Source: Phycisphaerales bacterium PN19_bin_20 (lineage in GTDB: Bacteria; Planctomycetota; Phycisphaerae; Phycisphaerales; UBA1924). From it: a stretch of 41,353 nt of DNA. The position numbers and the translations under genes are program-made. Below, piece by piece: positions 23,364-32,528 of this stretch. The stretch covers positions 1-41,353 of the forward strand of contig JAJOLK010000022.1 in NCBI GenBank assembly GCA_021173225.1. Direction: 5' to 3'. Each line of letters opens with the position of its first letter. Position 1 is the first letter of the stretch. Under the pieces are notes generated by a model. That model searched no databases, was not told the origin of the DNA, and saw nothing but the letters and a program-made list of their open reading frames with translations.

Positions 23364-25193
23364 GTGGCCATGCTCACGCTGTTTGTCGCCGTCATCCTCG
23401 CCGCCTTGCTCGCGGCACTCACCGTCCGTGCCCCGGGGCCTCTGAAGGCCCTGTGCGTGATCGCCGCGATCGTGGTGCTGGCGGCGGGACTGGTGCTCTC
23501 GAGTGTCCGGTTCGTCGCCGCCGATGAGGTCGGGATCATCAAGAAGAACGCCCTGGGCTCGCAGCTTACCGACGGTCGGATCATCGCCACCGACGGGCAG
23601 ATGGGCATCCAGGCCGACGTGCTGCCCCCGGGCTGGCACTTTGGCTACTGGCCGTTCATCTACGAGGTCAAGGCCGTCGAGCTCGTTGAGATCCGCAGCG
23701 ACGAGGTCGGGCTCATCGAAGCAATCGACGGCGCCGCGCTGGATTCTGAGCAGCTCTTCGCCCCCGAGTTCGCCCCCGGCGAGTTCCAGCAGATGCTCGA
23801 CGCCAGGCACTTCCTGACCGCCGGCAACGGCCGCAAGGGCACGCAGGCCAGCGTGCTTACCCCCGGCAAGTACCGTATCAACACCGAGCTGTTCAGGATC
23901 AACGCCGTCCCGCAGACCGAGGTTCCTGCTGGCAGCGTCGCCGTCTTGCGCACCAACTACGGCAAGCTTCCCTCGGGCGCCAAGGCTGGCGATGACCTGA
24001 CCAACCGCCTCGTGATCGATGGCGAGATGGGCGTGCAGACCAAGCCGCTGGCCCCGGGCAAGTACCCGATCAACCCGCGGGCCGTGACCGTCACGCTCAT
24101 CAGCACCGTCGACACGGTCGTGCAGTACACCGCGACGGTGACCGCCGCAGACCTGGGGCGTGACTCGACCATCGACCGCGTTAGCGGGGGCTCGAACGTC
24201 GCGGCGCGGAACATCGGCCGCCCCGCCAGCGACTCGCGCAGCAGGCCGACAAGCGAAGGCGCCGTGGGCCAGCAGACCAACACGAACTTCCAGCAACTTC
24301 CGCCGGACTCGGCGGTGACCAACGAAGAGCGTGAGATCACCGTCCGCACCGCCGACGGGTTCACCTTCCCGGTCGACGTGCGGGTTGAGTACCGCATCCA
24401 GCCCGCCAACGCGCCCATTGTCGTCTCGCGGCTGCGTGATGACCGCGTGGCGCTGCGCCGCAAGCTTGACAGCGTCGTCCGCGCCGCGTTCCGCAACGGT
24501 GCCGAGAAGGTCAGGGCCCTGGACTACGTCCAGCAGCGCAGCCAGCAAGAGGAGCAGTCGCTTCGCTCTATCGCCCTGGAGATGAAGGACGTCGGGATCG
24601 ACATCAGCGCCGTGCGGATCGGCAACGTGGGCGACGAGCAAAGCCTGGGCACGCTGCTTAAGACCCAGACCGACCGCGAGCTTGCCAAGCAAGAGCAGCT
24701 GACCTTCCAGGAGCAGCAGCGTGCCGCCGAGCAGAAGAAGCAGCTGACCAAGAGCCAGCAGGAAGCCGAGGAGGAGCGCAAGCTCGCCACCGCGGCCTAC
24801 CAGGTCAAGATCGCCGAGGAAGACAAGAAGCGCATCGTCATCGCCGCCACCGCCGACGCCGAGACCATCCGCATCAAGGCCGAGGCTCAGGCCAAGGCCT
24901 TTCAGCTTGTCGCCATGGAGATCGGCAAGGCCAACGCCGCGCTGATCGAGGTCCTCAAGATCGTCGGCGAGCGCAACATTCAGATCACCCCTCGCGTCAT
25001 GGTCACCAGCACGGGCAACGCCTCGGGCACTTCGGCGACAGGACTCGCCGGGCCCGAGGGCGCAGCGCTCGTGGGCACCATGCTCGACTCGATGATCTCA
25101 AGAACCCCCGACGAGCCCGCACCCCGGCCCGCGCCCAGCCCCGCGCCCAGCCCCGCGCCCGGCCCTGCGCCCAGCCCTGCGGGCACGCCCTAA
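23364..25193 (+). CDS. SPFH/flotillin-like membrane protein
   Basis: 609 residues from GTG 23364, fixed by GGGAGG at 23352-23357, 6 nt upstream; the in-frame ATG at 23370 is second choice. Two N-terminal hydrophobic segments (about 3-22 and 30-50) are followed by a large SPFH-type region including ADEVGIIKKNALG and REITVRTADGFTFPVDVRVEYRI. A charged coiled coil (about 440-540, FQEQQRAAEQKKQLTKSQQE) and the alanine-rich IVIAATADAETIRIKAEAQA, typical of flotillins, come next. The tail is a Pro-Ala-rich repeat (PAPSPAPSPAPGPAP). Such proteins oligomerise into membrane microdomain scaffolds. Residues about 100-310 look like repeated SPFH-like modules (RIIATDGQMGIQ and RLVIDGEMGVQ), longer than in ordinary flotillin. 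Confidence 0.85.
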   Translation: MAMLTLFVAVILAALLAALTVRAPGPLKALCVIAAIVVLAAGLVLSSVRFVAADEVGIIKKNALGSQLTDGRIIATDGQMGIQADVLPPGWHFGYWPFIYEVKAVELVEIRSDEVGLIEAIDGAALDSEQLFAPEFAPGEFQQMLDARHFLTAGNGRKGTQASVLTPGKYRINTELFRINAVPQTEVPAGSVAVLRTNYGKLPSGAKAGDDLTNRLVIDGEMGVQTKPLAPGKYPINPRAVTVTLISTVDTVVQYTATVTAADLGRDSTIDRVSGGSNVAARNIGRPASDSRSRPTSEGAVGQQTNTNFQQLPPDSAVTNEEREITVRTADGFTFPVDVRVEYRIQPANAPIVVSRLRDDRVALRRKLDSVVRAAFRNGAEKVRALDYVQQRSQQEEQSLRSIALEMKDVGIDISAVRIGNVGDEQSLGTLLKTQTDRELAKQEQLTFQEQQRAAEQKKQLTKSQQEAEEERKLATAAYQVKIAEEDKKRIVIAATADAETIRIKAEAQAKAFQLVAMEIGKANAALIEVLKIVGERNIQITPRVMVTSTGNASGTSATGLAGPEGAALVGTMLDSMISRTPDEPAPRPAPSPAPSPAPGPAPSPAGTP

Positions 25194-25235
25194 GAGCAGC
25201 CTGCGGACAACCTGCACTTCGCCGGGGCAGGAGGG

Positions 25236-25264
25236 TCGAACCCCGGGCTTGGCGCGCGTATATT
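25236..25264 (+). promoter_or_regulatory. Putative promoter of the coiled-coil lipoprotein gene
   Basis: TCGAAC (25236-25241), a 17-bp spacer and TATATT (25259-25264), ending 27 nt before ATG 25292. Confidence 0.4.
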
Positions 25265-25291
25265 CTTCACTCTTCCTTCAGGGACTCATAG

Positions 25292-25939
25292 ATGAACACC
25301 AAGATTGCATCCATCGCGTTGGGGCTGGCCCTGCTCACCGGGCTTTCGGGCTGCTACAAGAAGGAATTCGAGGCCGAAAAGGCCAAGGCCGAGGACGCCA
25401 CCAAGCAGATCGCAGACCTCTCCGCCAAGCTCGCCTCCATGCAGGCCCAGGTCACGCAGGCGACCCAGGCGGTCAACACCCTCAACGGCCTGCGCAGCCA
25501 GGGTGGGTTTATGGAGACCTTCGGCTGGCAGAACGGCACGCTGACCAGGCAGGGCCGCGAGAACGTTCGCCTCAACGAGCAGGGCGTCTTTGTCCGCCAC
25601 GGCGACCGCGCCCGCGAGAACGGCAACCTCCGCTTCGCCAACGGCACGCTCGCCGACCAGAACTTCATCCTCAACCGGTCGGGCACCGCCGCCAAGTACG
25701 TCGAGGGCACCGTCCGCGGCTCGAAGGCCGACGGCGAGTGGATGTGGTACGACCGTAACGGCAAGCTCTCCAACGTCGAGACCTGGAAGGAAGGCAAGCT
25801 CGCCCAGGTTGACAGCGTCGCCGTGGACAAGGCCGGCAAGCAGACCCGCAAGAAGCTCGGCCCCAACGACACCAAGAAGTGGTTTAACGATCGCGTTGCC
25901 GTCTTTCAGATGATTCCCGAGCTGCTTCGCTCGATGTGA
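25292..25939 (+). CDS. Lipoprotein with coiled coil, unknown function
   Basis: 215 residues. Signal peptide with lipobox LSGC (Cys21), then a heptad-rich helix (about 22-70: KAKAEDATKQIADLSAKLAS), then a domain of short repeated polar strands (ENVRLNEQGVFVRHGDRARENGN, GTVRGSKADGEWMWYDRNGKL, VETWKEGKLAQVD). These resemble MORN/YwqK-type antitoxin repeats in which phrases like GEWxxYxxNGKL recur. It is probably anchored to a membrane and extracytoplasmic. The function is not recognised. A weak AGGGA lies 8 nt before the ATG, and a good terminator follows. Confidence 0.8.
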   Translation: MNTKIASIALGLALLTGLSGCYKKEFEAEKAKAEDATKQIADLSAKLASMQAQVTQATQAVNTLNGLRSQGGFMETFGWQNGTLTRQGRENVRLNEQGVFVRHGDRARENGNLRFANGTLADQNFILNRSGTAAKYVEGTVRGSKADGEWMWYDRNGKLSNVETWKEGKLAQVDSVAVDKAGKQTRKKLGPNDTKKWFNDRVAVFQMIPELLRSM

Positions 25940-25967
25940 TGGCTTCAAATATCTCCGTTAACCTCAA

Positions 25968-26002
25968 GGGTCGGGATTAGGCCCGGCCCCTGTTCGTTCT
26001 TT
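25968..26002 (+). terminator. Rho-independent terminator after the lipoprotein gene
   Basis: An 8-bp stem GGGTCGGG with CCCGGCCC closes a six-base loop and is followed by a T-rich tract (TGTTCGTTCTTT). Confidence 0.8.
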
Positions 26003-26213
26003 GACCGGCCATGCGACGCCCAAGCCAGCTTCCTGTATTACGCCCACTTTTGCCCGCCAGAACCTTCTGCCGAACCGAGCGGGGCCGAACAAGGTAGACT
26101 CCACGTCAGGGCCCGCGCGAAGACCGGGCCTCGCTCGCGCTGCCCTTGCTCACCACCCAAGCCTTGTGCAGTTGCGTCAGGTCCGTCCCGCAGACACCTC
26201 CAGGAGCACACCG

Positions 26214-27035
26214 ATGATCTCAGCCTCTCTCGCCAAGAAGACTATTGTCCTCGCGCTGCTCGCCGGCGGCGGCATCATGGGCGCGGCTCAGCTCATGCCC
26301 GCTGGTGGCTCCTCCAGCTCCTGCGAGTCGTGCCCGATCTCCGCCGCCTTCGCCTCCGTCGGCGGGCTCTTCAGCTCGAGCAAGGCCCCTGCGGCCTGCC
26401 CGCCCAAGAGCGACGGCGATGAAATCCTGGAAGCCCGCTACGACAAGAACAACGACTTCGACAAGGCCAAGTCCGTTGGCAACGACGAGCAGGTCAAGAA
26501 GCCCAAGACCGACAAGCCCGCCAAGGGCGGCCCCAAGGTCGGCGAGATGGCCCCCGCCTGGGAAGCCACCGACCGCACGGGCAAGACCGTCGCCCTCGAG
26601 CAGCTTCGCGGCAAGGTCGTGCTCATGGACTTTTGGGCGACTTGGTGCCCCCCTTGCATCGCCGCGATGCCCCACATCCAGTCGCTTCACGCCGCTCATG
26701 AGAAGCACGGGCTGGTCGTCCTGGGCATGAACACCTGGCAGGACCGCGACGCCAAGGGCGACCCCGCCAAGTTCATGGACGACAACAAGTACACCTATGG
26801 CCTCGTCATGAAGACCGACGACATCGCCAAGACCTACGGCGTGCGCGGCATCCCCGCGTTCTTCGTCATTGGGCGCGACGGCAAGGTCGTTTACGTCGGC
26901 AGCGGCGCTGGCAAGAAGACCGAAGAGGCCTTGGACAAGGCCGTGATCTCCGCCCTGGGCGCAAAGCCCGCCGCGGACAAGCCCTCCGAGGGCGACAAGC
27001 CCAAGACTGAGCCGACCGAGAAGAAGGCCGGCTGA
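26214..27035 (+). CDS. TlpA/ResA-like membrane-anchored thioredoxin
   Basis: 273 residues. An N-terminal signal or anchor helix (about 9-28), a spacer containing three extra Cys (37, 40, 62), then a thioredoxin-fold domain (about 107-248) with WCPPC (CPPC at 145-148) and cis-Pro in GIPAFF (Pro214). The tail is Lys/Pro/Glu-rich. TlpA/ResA proteins are extracytoplasmic thiol reductants for cytochrome c assembly or other periplasmic partners; here the lipoprotein MsrA nearby is a plausible client. Start ATG 26214 has AGGAG at 26202-26206, 7 nt upstream. An intrinsic terminator follows, so the gene is probably monocistronic. Confidence 0.9.
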   Translation: MISASLAKKTIVLALLAGGGIMGAAQLMPAGGSSSSCESCPISAAFASVGGLFSSSKAPAACPPKSDGDEILEARYDKNNDFDKAKSVGNDEQVKKPKTDKPAKGGPKVGEMAPAWEATDRTGKTVALEQLRGKVVLMDFWATWCPPCIAAMPHIQSLHAAHEKHGLVVLGMNTWQDRDAKGDPAKFMDDNKYTYGLVMKTDDIAKTYGVRGIPAFFVIGRDGKVVYVGSGAGKKTEEALDKAVISALGAKPAADKPSEGDKPKTEPTEKKAG

Positions 27036-27094
27036 TCCTCCGACTGGGCCGATTAACGCCCGCCGGTTATCCGCCCCGCCAGTTCCGTCTACAC

Positions 27095-27131
27095 AAGGGT
27101 GGGCTCCCAGACCAGCGGGGGCCCACCTTTT
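27095..27131 (+). terminator. Rho-independent terminator after the TlpA-like gene
   Basis: A stem GGTGGGC (27098-27104) with GCCCACC (27121-27127), extended by A-T and G-T pairs, is followed by TTTTCTCTT. It argues against a protease start at 27099, which would lie inside the hairpin. Confidence 0.85.
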
Positions 27132-27185
27132 CTCTTGGCCCCCGCGCTTGCGTGCGGCCCTGTCGCAGCGCACACTTGGGGTGTT

Positions 27186-28103
27186 GTGAGCCGCGTCAAG
27201 ATCGCCCAGCCTGGTCGCGCCTTTTCCGCGTCGTGCGTCGCGGGGCTGTGCTGCTGCGTCTGCATCAGCCCAGCGCTGGGCGTGGTCATCCGACATGACC
27301 GTTTCGACTCGCAGTACACGCATCTCGCGCAGAACAACCCCATCGCCGCCGGCTCGGTCGGGACCCTCGCCATTGGCACCACGCTCGCCAGCGGCACGCT
27401 CATCGCGCCCGGATGGGTGCTGACCGCGGCCCACCTCTTTAGCAACGCCACGGCGCCAAGCGGCGTGCGCTTCATCCTGGGCAGCAGCGAGGCCGTCGCG
27501 TCGCAGGTCGTGCGCCACCCATCGTGGAGCGGCGCGTTTCTCTCAGGCTTTGACCTCGCGCTGGTCCAGCTCAGCTACCCGCTGACCTCCCCTGCCGGCG
27601 CAACGCCCGCGCTGTGGACCACCGCCCAGGGACAGCTCACCGGGCGAAACGGGCTGTGGGTCGGCACGGGCCGCACCGGCGACGGCCTTACCGGCGACAA
27701 CCTCGCCTCAACTGCGCTCCGCGCGTTCACCAACGTCATCGATGATCAGGCCGCGACGCCTTCAAGTCTGGCCATACTTCTGCGCGCCGACTTCGACGGG
27801 CCCGAGCTCGGCCAATCCGGCCCGCTGGGCGCCGGCATCCCGACCGACCTTGAGGGCTCTATCGCCCCGGGTGACTCGGGCGGCCCACTGCTAGTTCAAG
27901 ACGCCGATGGCCAGTGGCGCATCGCTGGCGTTCATTCCTTCATCCTGAACCAGTCGCCCCGCGCTGGCTACCGCACCGTCATGGCCTCGACGGGCGTCGC
28001 CCAACTCGAAGGCTGGATCACCACGACCATCCCCGCCCCAAACGCCGCAGGCGCGCTCGCGCTGCTGGGCCTCATCGCGGCGCGGCGCAAACGCGCGGCG
28101 TGA
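27186..28103 (+). CDS. Secreted trypsin-like serine protease with C-terminal sorting tail
   Basis: 305 residues from GTG 27186. A signal peptide (about 1-32, Cys-rich: CVAGLCCCVC) is followed by a trypsin-fold domain with the full triad: His83 in LTAAHLF, Asp123 in FDLALVQL and Ser231 in GDSGGPLLV. The C-terminus reads IPAPNAAGALALLGLIAARRKRAA: a Pro-Ala-Pro motif, a hydrophobic helix and a basic end, as in PEP-CTERM-like sorting signals common in planctomycetes. It is likely exported and processed at the cell surface. GTG 27186 is preferred over 27099, which lies in the preceding terminator. No Shine-Dalgarno. Confidence 0.87.
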   Translation: MSRVKIAQPGRAFSASCVAGLCCCVCISPALGVVIRHDRFDSQYTHLAQNNPIAAGSVGTLAIGTTLASGTLIAPGWVLTAAHLFSNATAPSGVRFILGSSEAVASQVVRHPSWSGAFLSGFDLALVQLSYPLTSPAGATPALWTTAQGQLTGRNGLWVGTGRTGDGLTGDNLASTALRAFTNVIDDQAATPSSLAILLRADFDGPELGQSGPLGAGIPTDLEGSIAPGDSGGPLLVQDADGQWRIAGVHSFILNQSPRAGYRTVMASTGVAQLEGWITTTIPAPNAAGALALLGLIAARRKRAA

Positions 28104-28123
28104 ACAAGCACGCGCCCGCTCGC

Positions 28124-29749
28124 TCACTCGCCACCGCGCTCACGCAAGTAGTTCGGCGACTCTTTGGTAATGCGGATGTCGTGCGGGTGGTTCTCCACCA
28201 CCGTCGCGCCCGAGACCTTGATAAACCGCGCGTGCTGGTGCATGTCGCCGATGGTCTGGCACCCCAGATAGCCCATAGAGGCCTTCAACCCGCCGACCAT
28301 CTGGTAGACAAACTCACTGAGCGTCCCGCGGTACGCCACCAGCCCCTCCACACCCTCGGGCACAAACTTCTGCTTGGCCTTGTCGGTAATCAGCGACGAC
28401 TGGCCCTGCTGGCTCGCCGCCTGCCCGTAGCGATCAGCGCTCCCGGCGTTCATCGCGCCCTCGCTGCCCATGCCGCGGTAGCTCTTGTACCGCCGCCCGT
28501 TGTGGATTACCGTCTCGCCCGGCGACTCATCAAGCCCCGCGAACAGCGAGCCCATCATCACCGCGTGCGCGCCACCGGCGATCGCCTTGGCAATGTCGCC
28601 ACTCTGGCGAACGCCCCCGTCGGCAATCACACTCACCCCCGACGCGCCCGCCCCGCGCACGGCCTCAAAGATCGCCGAGAGCTGCGGCACCCCCACGCCC
28701 GTGACCACCCGCGTCGTGCAGATGCTCCCGGGCCCGATCCCCACCTTCACCGCGTCCACGCCCGCGTCGATCAGCGCCCGCGCGCCGTCCGCCGTCGCCA
28801 CGTTGCCCGCGATCACCTCGATGTTGAACCGCTTCTTAATCGTCCGCACCGTCCGCAGCACGTTCTCGCTGTGCCCGTGGCTGGTGTCCACCGCCAGCAC
28901 ATCCGCGTCCGCCGCCACCAGCGCCTCGGCCCGCTCGTACTGATCAACACCCACCGCCGCCCCGCACCGCAGGCGTCCGCGCGGGTCCATGCTCGCGGCA
29001 GGAAACTGGTGCTGGCGGTCGATGTCGCGCATCGTCACCATGCCCGCCAGGCACCCGCCCTGGTCCAGCAGCAGCAGCTTCTCAACCTTGTGCTTATTAA
29101 GGATCCGCTCGGCCTGCTCCAGCGTCGTGCCCGCCGGCGCCGTCACCAGCTTCTCGCGCGTCATCACGTGCCCGACCAGCGTGCTCTCGTCCTCGACAAA
29201 CTTCAGGTCGCGCCGCGTCAAGATCCCCAGCACACGCCCCTTGGCCACGCCACCTTCAGTCACCGGGAAGCCCGAGACGTGGTACCGCCCCATCAGTTGG
29301 CGGGCCTTGGCCACCGTGTCCTCCGGTGAGAGCGTCTGCGGGTCCACGATCACGCCGTTGGCCGTCCGCTTGACCTTCTGCACCTCGCGCGCCTGCACCT
29401 CGATGGGCAAGTTGCGGTGGATGATCCCAAGCCCGCCCTGCTGCGCCAGCGCGATCGCCAGCGCAGACTCGGTCACCGTGTCCATCGGCGCACTCAGCAG
29501 CGGGATGCGCAGGTGGATTAGTCGCGTCAGCTGCGTGCCCGTGTCGGCCTGCGATGGAATGATGCTCGAGTAGCGCGGCAGCAGCAGCACGTCGTCAAAC
29601 GTGAAACCATCCAGCGCAATCTTCTGGTCCACCGGCGTCGGCGAAGGGCCAAGGTCATGCCCGCCACCAACAGCCTTCGGTGAACGCCCAGATTCAATAG
29701 CCGCCGCGCTCTGCCGAACACCAGACGAAGAATTCACATGGGCTTCCAT
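28124..29749 (-). CDS. guaB: Inosine-5'-monophosphate dehydrogenase
   Basis: 541 residues from ATG 29749. It oxidises IMP to XMP with NAD+, the committed step of guanine nucleotide synthesis. The catalytic barrel is split by a CBS-domain pair (about 135-250). The active-site loop GPGSICTTR holds Cys344, and [16 protein letters not shown] begins the fold. About 39 extra residues precede the usual IMPDH start, so GTG 29632 is an alternative. However, TTGACC-N16-TACGCT lies directly before ATG 29749, favouring a leaderless start there. That ATG overlaps the ATG of the opposite-strand HEAT gene within CCATGG. Confidence 0.95.
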   Translation of the reverse strand: MEAHVNSSSGVRQSAAAIESGRSPKAVGGGHDLGPSPTPVDQKIALDGFTFDDVLLLPRYSSIIPSQADTGTQLTRLIHLRIPLLSAPMDTVTESALAIALAQQGGLGIIHRNLPIEVQAREVQKVKRTANGVIVDPQTLSPEDTVAKARQLMGRYHVSGFPVTEGGVAKGRVLGILTRRDLKFVEDESTLVGHVMTREKLVTAPAGTTLEQAERILNKHKVEKLLLLDQGGCLAGMVTMRDIDRQHQFPAASMDPRGRLRCGAAVGVDQYERAEALVAADADVLAVDTSHGHSENVLRTVRTIKKRFNIEVIAGNVATADGARALIDAGVDAVKVGIGPGSICTTRVVTGVGVPQLSAIFEAVRGAGASGVSVIADGGVRQSGDIAKAIAGGAHAVMMGSLFAGLDESPGETVIHNGRRYKSYRGMGSEGAMNAGSADRYGQAASQQGQSSLITDKAKQKFVPEGVEGLVAYRGTLSEFVYQMVGGLKASMGYLGCQTIGDMHQHARFIKVSGATVVENHPHDIRITKESPNYLRERGGE

Positions 29750-30377
29750 GGATAAGCGTAACGGGCCCGCCCGCGCGGTCAAGCCACGCCGAACCCCGCC
29801 CGTACGTTCCACCCGTACTCTGCCATCCGGTAGCCTCCGCCCCTCGGACATCGCGGCCGAACGCGTCAGCGCCCTCGAAGCCGGCGCGCCCAGCGCCAAC
29901 CTGGCCGAGGTGCCCGCCACGGACTTCACGAATCTCGCCGCTGTCGCGGGGCTGGCAGGGCTCGCCAACCGCTCTCGCAACGCCGCCGAGCTCGAACGCC
30001 TCAGCCCCGCCCACAAGCTCGGCATCGTCGCCCGCATGGATCTCGCCGCCACACTCGCCAGCAACCTTCCCCCCGCCGCGCTTCACCGCTTGGCCAGCCA
30101 CACCAGCGACACGATCCGCGGCTGGGCCTGCTACGCGCTGTGCCGCCAGGGCTTGAGCGCGCAGCCAACGCCCAAGGCCAAACTCCGCGAGGCGCTCGAT
30201 CGCGTCCGTCCCTTCGCTGATGATCCGCACTCGGGCGTGCGTGAGTGGGCCTGGATGGCCGCGCGTCCGCTCATCGTCGACTCGCCCACCGACGCGATCA
30301 CCACGCTCACGCCCTGGACCAGCAGCGCATCGCCAAACCTCCGTCGCTTTACCACCGAAGCCACCCGGCCCGCGCGC
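29748..30377 (+). pseudogene. HEAT-repeat / DNA-alkylation-repeat-like gene, 3' end lost
   Basis: About 210 recognisable residues. Ala-rich helical repeats include GIVARMDLAATLASNLPPAA, SDTIRGWACYALCR and VREWAWMAARPLI, followed by PNLRRFTTEATRPA, which resembles DNA alkylation repeat (HEAT-like) proteins. In that family the sequence continues after TRPRG for another helical segment (from memory). Here resemblance stops at the end of the convergent aminotransferase gene. The frame stays open to 30908, but those residues are antisense to degT and low-quality. I infer truncation by rearrangement. Its start codon ATG 29748 overlaps the guaB start on the other strand. An intact but unusual protein is the alternative. 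Confidence 0.5.
29755..29782 (-). promoter_or_regulatory. Putative guaB promoter inside the HEAT gene
   Basis: On the minus strand TTGACC (29777-29782), a 16-bp spacer and TACGCT (29755-29760), which ends 5 nt before guaB ATG 29749. Confidence 0.55.
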
Positions 30378-31532
30378 TTAAGACCGCCCAAGGTTCCCGC
30401 GCTTCAGCATCAGCTCCAGCGTTCGGCAGACAAAGTCCACGTCACGCGCCGTCAGATCGTTGTAAAACGGCAGCGCCAGCGTCCGGTCACTCACCGTCTC
30501 AGCGATCGGGAAATCACCCGGCTTGAACTCCAGCATTCGCCGGTAGAACGGCTGCAAGTGAATGCACGGAAAGTAGTCCCGCGCACCAACCTCATGCCGG
30601 CGCAGACCCGCGATGATCGCGTCGCGCTCCTCACGCCGATACCCCGCCGCCAGACGCACCACGAACACAAACCAGCTGTTGACGCTCTCGGGCGGCAGCG
30701 TCGGCAGCACGATCTCACTAAGCCCGCCCAAGCGGTTGAAGTACATCTCCGCCACGCGCTGACGCTTCTGGATGAACTCGTCCAGCCGCTTCATCTGCGT
30801 CACGCCCAGCGCCGCAGACATCTCGTCAAGCCGGAAGTTGTACCCAAGCCGCTCGTGCTGCAGCCAGTTCACCTCTTGCCCCGGCGCCGGCGTCGGCCGT
30901 CCCTGTGACCGCAACGACCGGCAGATCTCTGCCAGGCGCGCGTCGCTGGTCACGATCATCCCGCCCTCGCCCGTGGTGATCTGCTTGTTCGGATAGAACC
31001 CAAACACTCCCACACGTCCGAAGCTCCCGCACGCACGCCGACCAAGCGAGCAACCCATCGCCTCGCAGCAGTCTTCGATCAGCGGCAGCTCGTGCCGCGC
31101 CGCAATCGCCGCGTAGTGGTCCATGTACGCCGGGTTACCAAACGTCTCGACCGCCAAAATCGCACGCGTCCGCGGCGTGATCGCCGCCTCGACCTTTACC
31201 GGGTCCGCGTTCATGGTCTTGGGACAGATGTCCGCGAACACCGGCGTCGCGCCCACCATCAAAATCGGGTTCGCGCTGGCGATAAAGCTAAACGGCGTCG
31301 TCACCACCTCGTCGCCGGGCCCAATCCCCAGCCCCATCAGCGCCATGTGCAGCCCCGCCGTGCCCGATGAGCACGCCACGGCGTGATCAACACCGACCCG
31401 CGCCGCGACCAGCTTTTCGAACCGCTCCTGGTACGGGCCGATCGACAGCCGACCTGAACGCAGCACGTCGACCACCGCGTCGATCTCGGCCTGCGTGATG
31501 TCGGGCTTGGAAAGAGGGATCTCGGCGCTCAT
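30378..31532 (-). CDS. DegT/DnrJ/EryC1/StrS-family aminotransferase
   Basis: 384 residues. A PLP-dependent sugar aminotransferase fold: SSGTAGLHMALMGLGI, FSFIASANPILMVGATPVFADI, Asp154 in LIEDCCEAMG and the PLP-binding Lys183 in FYPNKQITTGEGG. Members convert keto-sugar nucleotides to amino sugars for surface polysaccharide, lipopolysaccharide or glycan synthesis; the substrate cannot be read from sequence. Start ATG 31532 has GGAG 5 nt upstream. No other sugar-nucleotide genes are adjacent, although a GT-C-like membrane glycosyltransferase is encoded at the right edge. Its 3' end abuts the truncated HEAT gene, suggesting a past rearrangement. Confidence 0.92.
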   Translation of the reverse strand: MSAEIPLSKPDITQAEIDAVVDVLRSGRLSIGPYQERFEKLVAARVGVDHAVACSSGTAGLHMALMGLGIGPGDEVVTTPFSFIASANPILMVGATPVFADICPKTMNADPVKVEAAITPRTRAILAVETFGNPAYMDHYAAIAARHELPLIEDCCEAMGCSLGRRACGSFGRVGVFGFYPNKQITTGEGGMIVTSDARLAEICRSLRSQGRPTPAPGQEVNWLQHERLGYNFRLDEMSAALGVTQMKRLDEFIQKRQRVAEMYFNRLGGLSEIVLPTLPPESVNSWFVFVVRLAAGYRREERDAIIAGLRRHEVGARDYFPCIHLQPFYRRMLEFKPGDFPIAETVSDRTLALPFYNDLTARDVDFVCRTLELMLKRGNLGRS

Positions 31533-31674
31533 GCTTGCTCCACAAAACAGCGTGCAGCGTTCATCGGCACGCGGGCCGCCAGAACGACAACCCACAACCG
31601 CGACCACACTTGCGGCCCCACCCACGAAGTCGCCACGCTCAACACGCACTCGCCGAGCACCCCGGCGAAACTAC

Positions 31675-32520
31675 TCAGGCCCCGCCCGGAGCCGGAGCGC
31701 CGGGCTTCGGCGCGTCAGGCCTGGTTCCATCAGGCCTGGTTCCGTCAGGCTTAGGGGCCTCAAGCCTCGGTACCTCGCCCGTGCCGGGCAGCGCCGCGAC
31801 CTCTTCGGGCGTGAACAAGACCACTTCCTTCCCTGACGGGAGGATCACCGACACGCCCAGCGCCTGCTTCAAGATGATCTCACCAAAGTTGATGTTCGCC
31901 GGGTCGGGCGACGCGCCACCCCCGCGCTGATCCACCCGAATCACCATCAGCGCCCAGCCGGTCGTCCCACGCACGGGCACAGGGAACTGGTCGCTGCGCC
32001 CGCTCGACTGCATCGACTGCATCGCCCCCTGCACCTGCCCGTACCCCTTCAACAGCTCAATCATTCCATCGGGCAACGCCTGAATCGGCCCGATCTCTGC
32101 CTCAATCTCTGAACGGAACTGCGCCCACCGCGCGTCAGTCACCACCGATGCCGCGCCCGGCGACAGCTTTACTCGCATCGAGTTCGCGTCGGTGAGCTGC
32201 ATCGATGAGATAATCTGGCCCGCACCCTGAGTGAACATCTTGCCCACCTGCGCCGCGCCGATGGCGATAAACACCCACATCACGCTCGCCAAAATCCCCA
32301 GCACAATCCCCGCCACCGCCAGCCCAGTGCCGCTCTTTCGCCCGCCAGAGCCGCTGATCCGAATCAGCGCCACCGAGCCCAGCAGCGACGCCACCAGCCC
32401 GAGCCCGGGAATGCAGCAGACAATCCCCGTCACCAGTGAAATGATCGCCAGCACGCTGGTCTTGGGCGGCTCGATGATGCCCGGGTTGAACGTCGTCGCC
32501 GCGTAGGGGTTCTGGCTCAT
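31675..32520 (-). CDS. DUF4190-like membrane protein
   Basis: 281 residues. After a polar start (MSQNPYAATTFNPG), two hydrophobic segments (about 22-50 and 62-88) match the DUF4190 pattern SVLAIISLVTGIVCCIPGLG and GTGLAVAGIVLGI. The rest is a soluble domain of unknown function. The C-terminus is a Pro/Asp/Gly-rich tail with PDGTR repeated in tandem (15-bp repeat at about 31718-31750). It starts 8 bases after the cysteine desulfurase stop, so it is co-transcribed with that gene. No Shine-Dalgarno, consistent with coupling to the upstream gene. Confidence 0.75.
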   Translation of the reverse strand: MSQNPYAATTFNPGIIEPPKTSVLAIISLVTGIVCCIPGLGLVASLLGSVALIRISGSGGRKSGTGLAVAGIVLGILASVMWVFIAIGAAQVGKMFTQGAGQIISSMQLTDANSMRVKLSPGAASVVTDARWAQFRSEIEAEIGPIQALPDGMIELLKGYGQVQGAMQSMQSSGRSDQFPVPVRGTTGWALMVIRVDQRGGGASPDPANINFGEIILKQALGVSVILPSGKEVVLFTPEEVAALPGTGEVPRLEAPKPDGTRPDGTRPDAPKPGAPAPGGA

Positions 32521-32528
32521 GCGCGAGT

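Noticed and set aside
23274..24692. 472-residue open frame opposite the SPFH gene
   Set aside because: Antisense shadow; the plus strand has a Shine-Dalgarno, a membrane segment and a recognisable family.
27914..29329. 471-residue plus-strand open frame opposite guaB
   Set aside because: His/Arg-rich antisense shadow of a clear IMP dehydrogenase.
30378..30908. Continuation of the HEAT frame as real coding sequence
   Set aside because: It is antisense to the conserved 3' half of the aminotransferase gene and loses all repeat character there.
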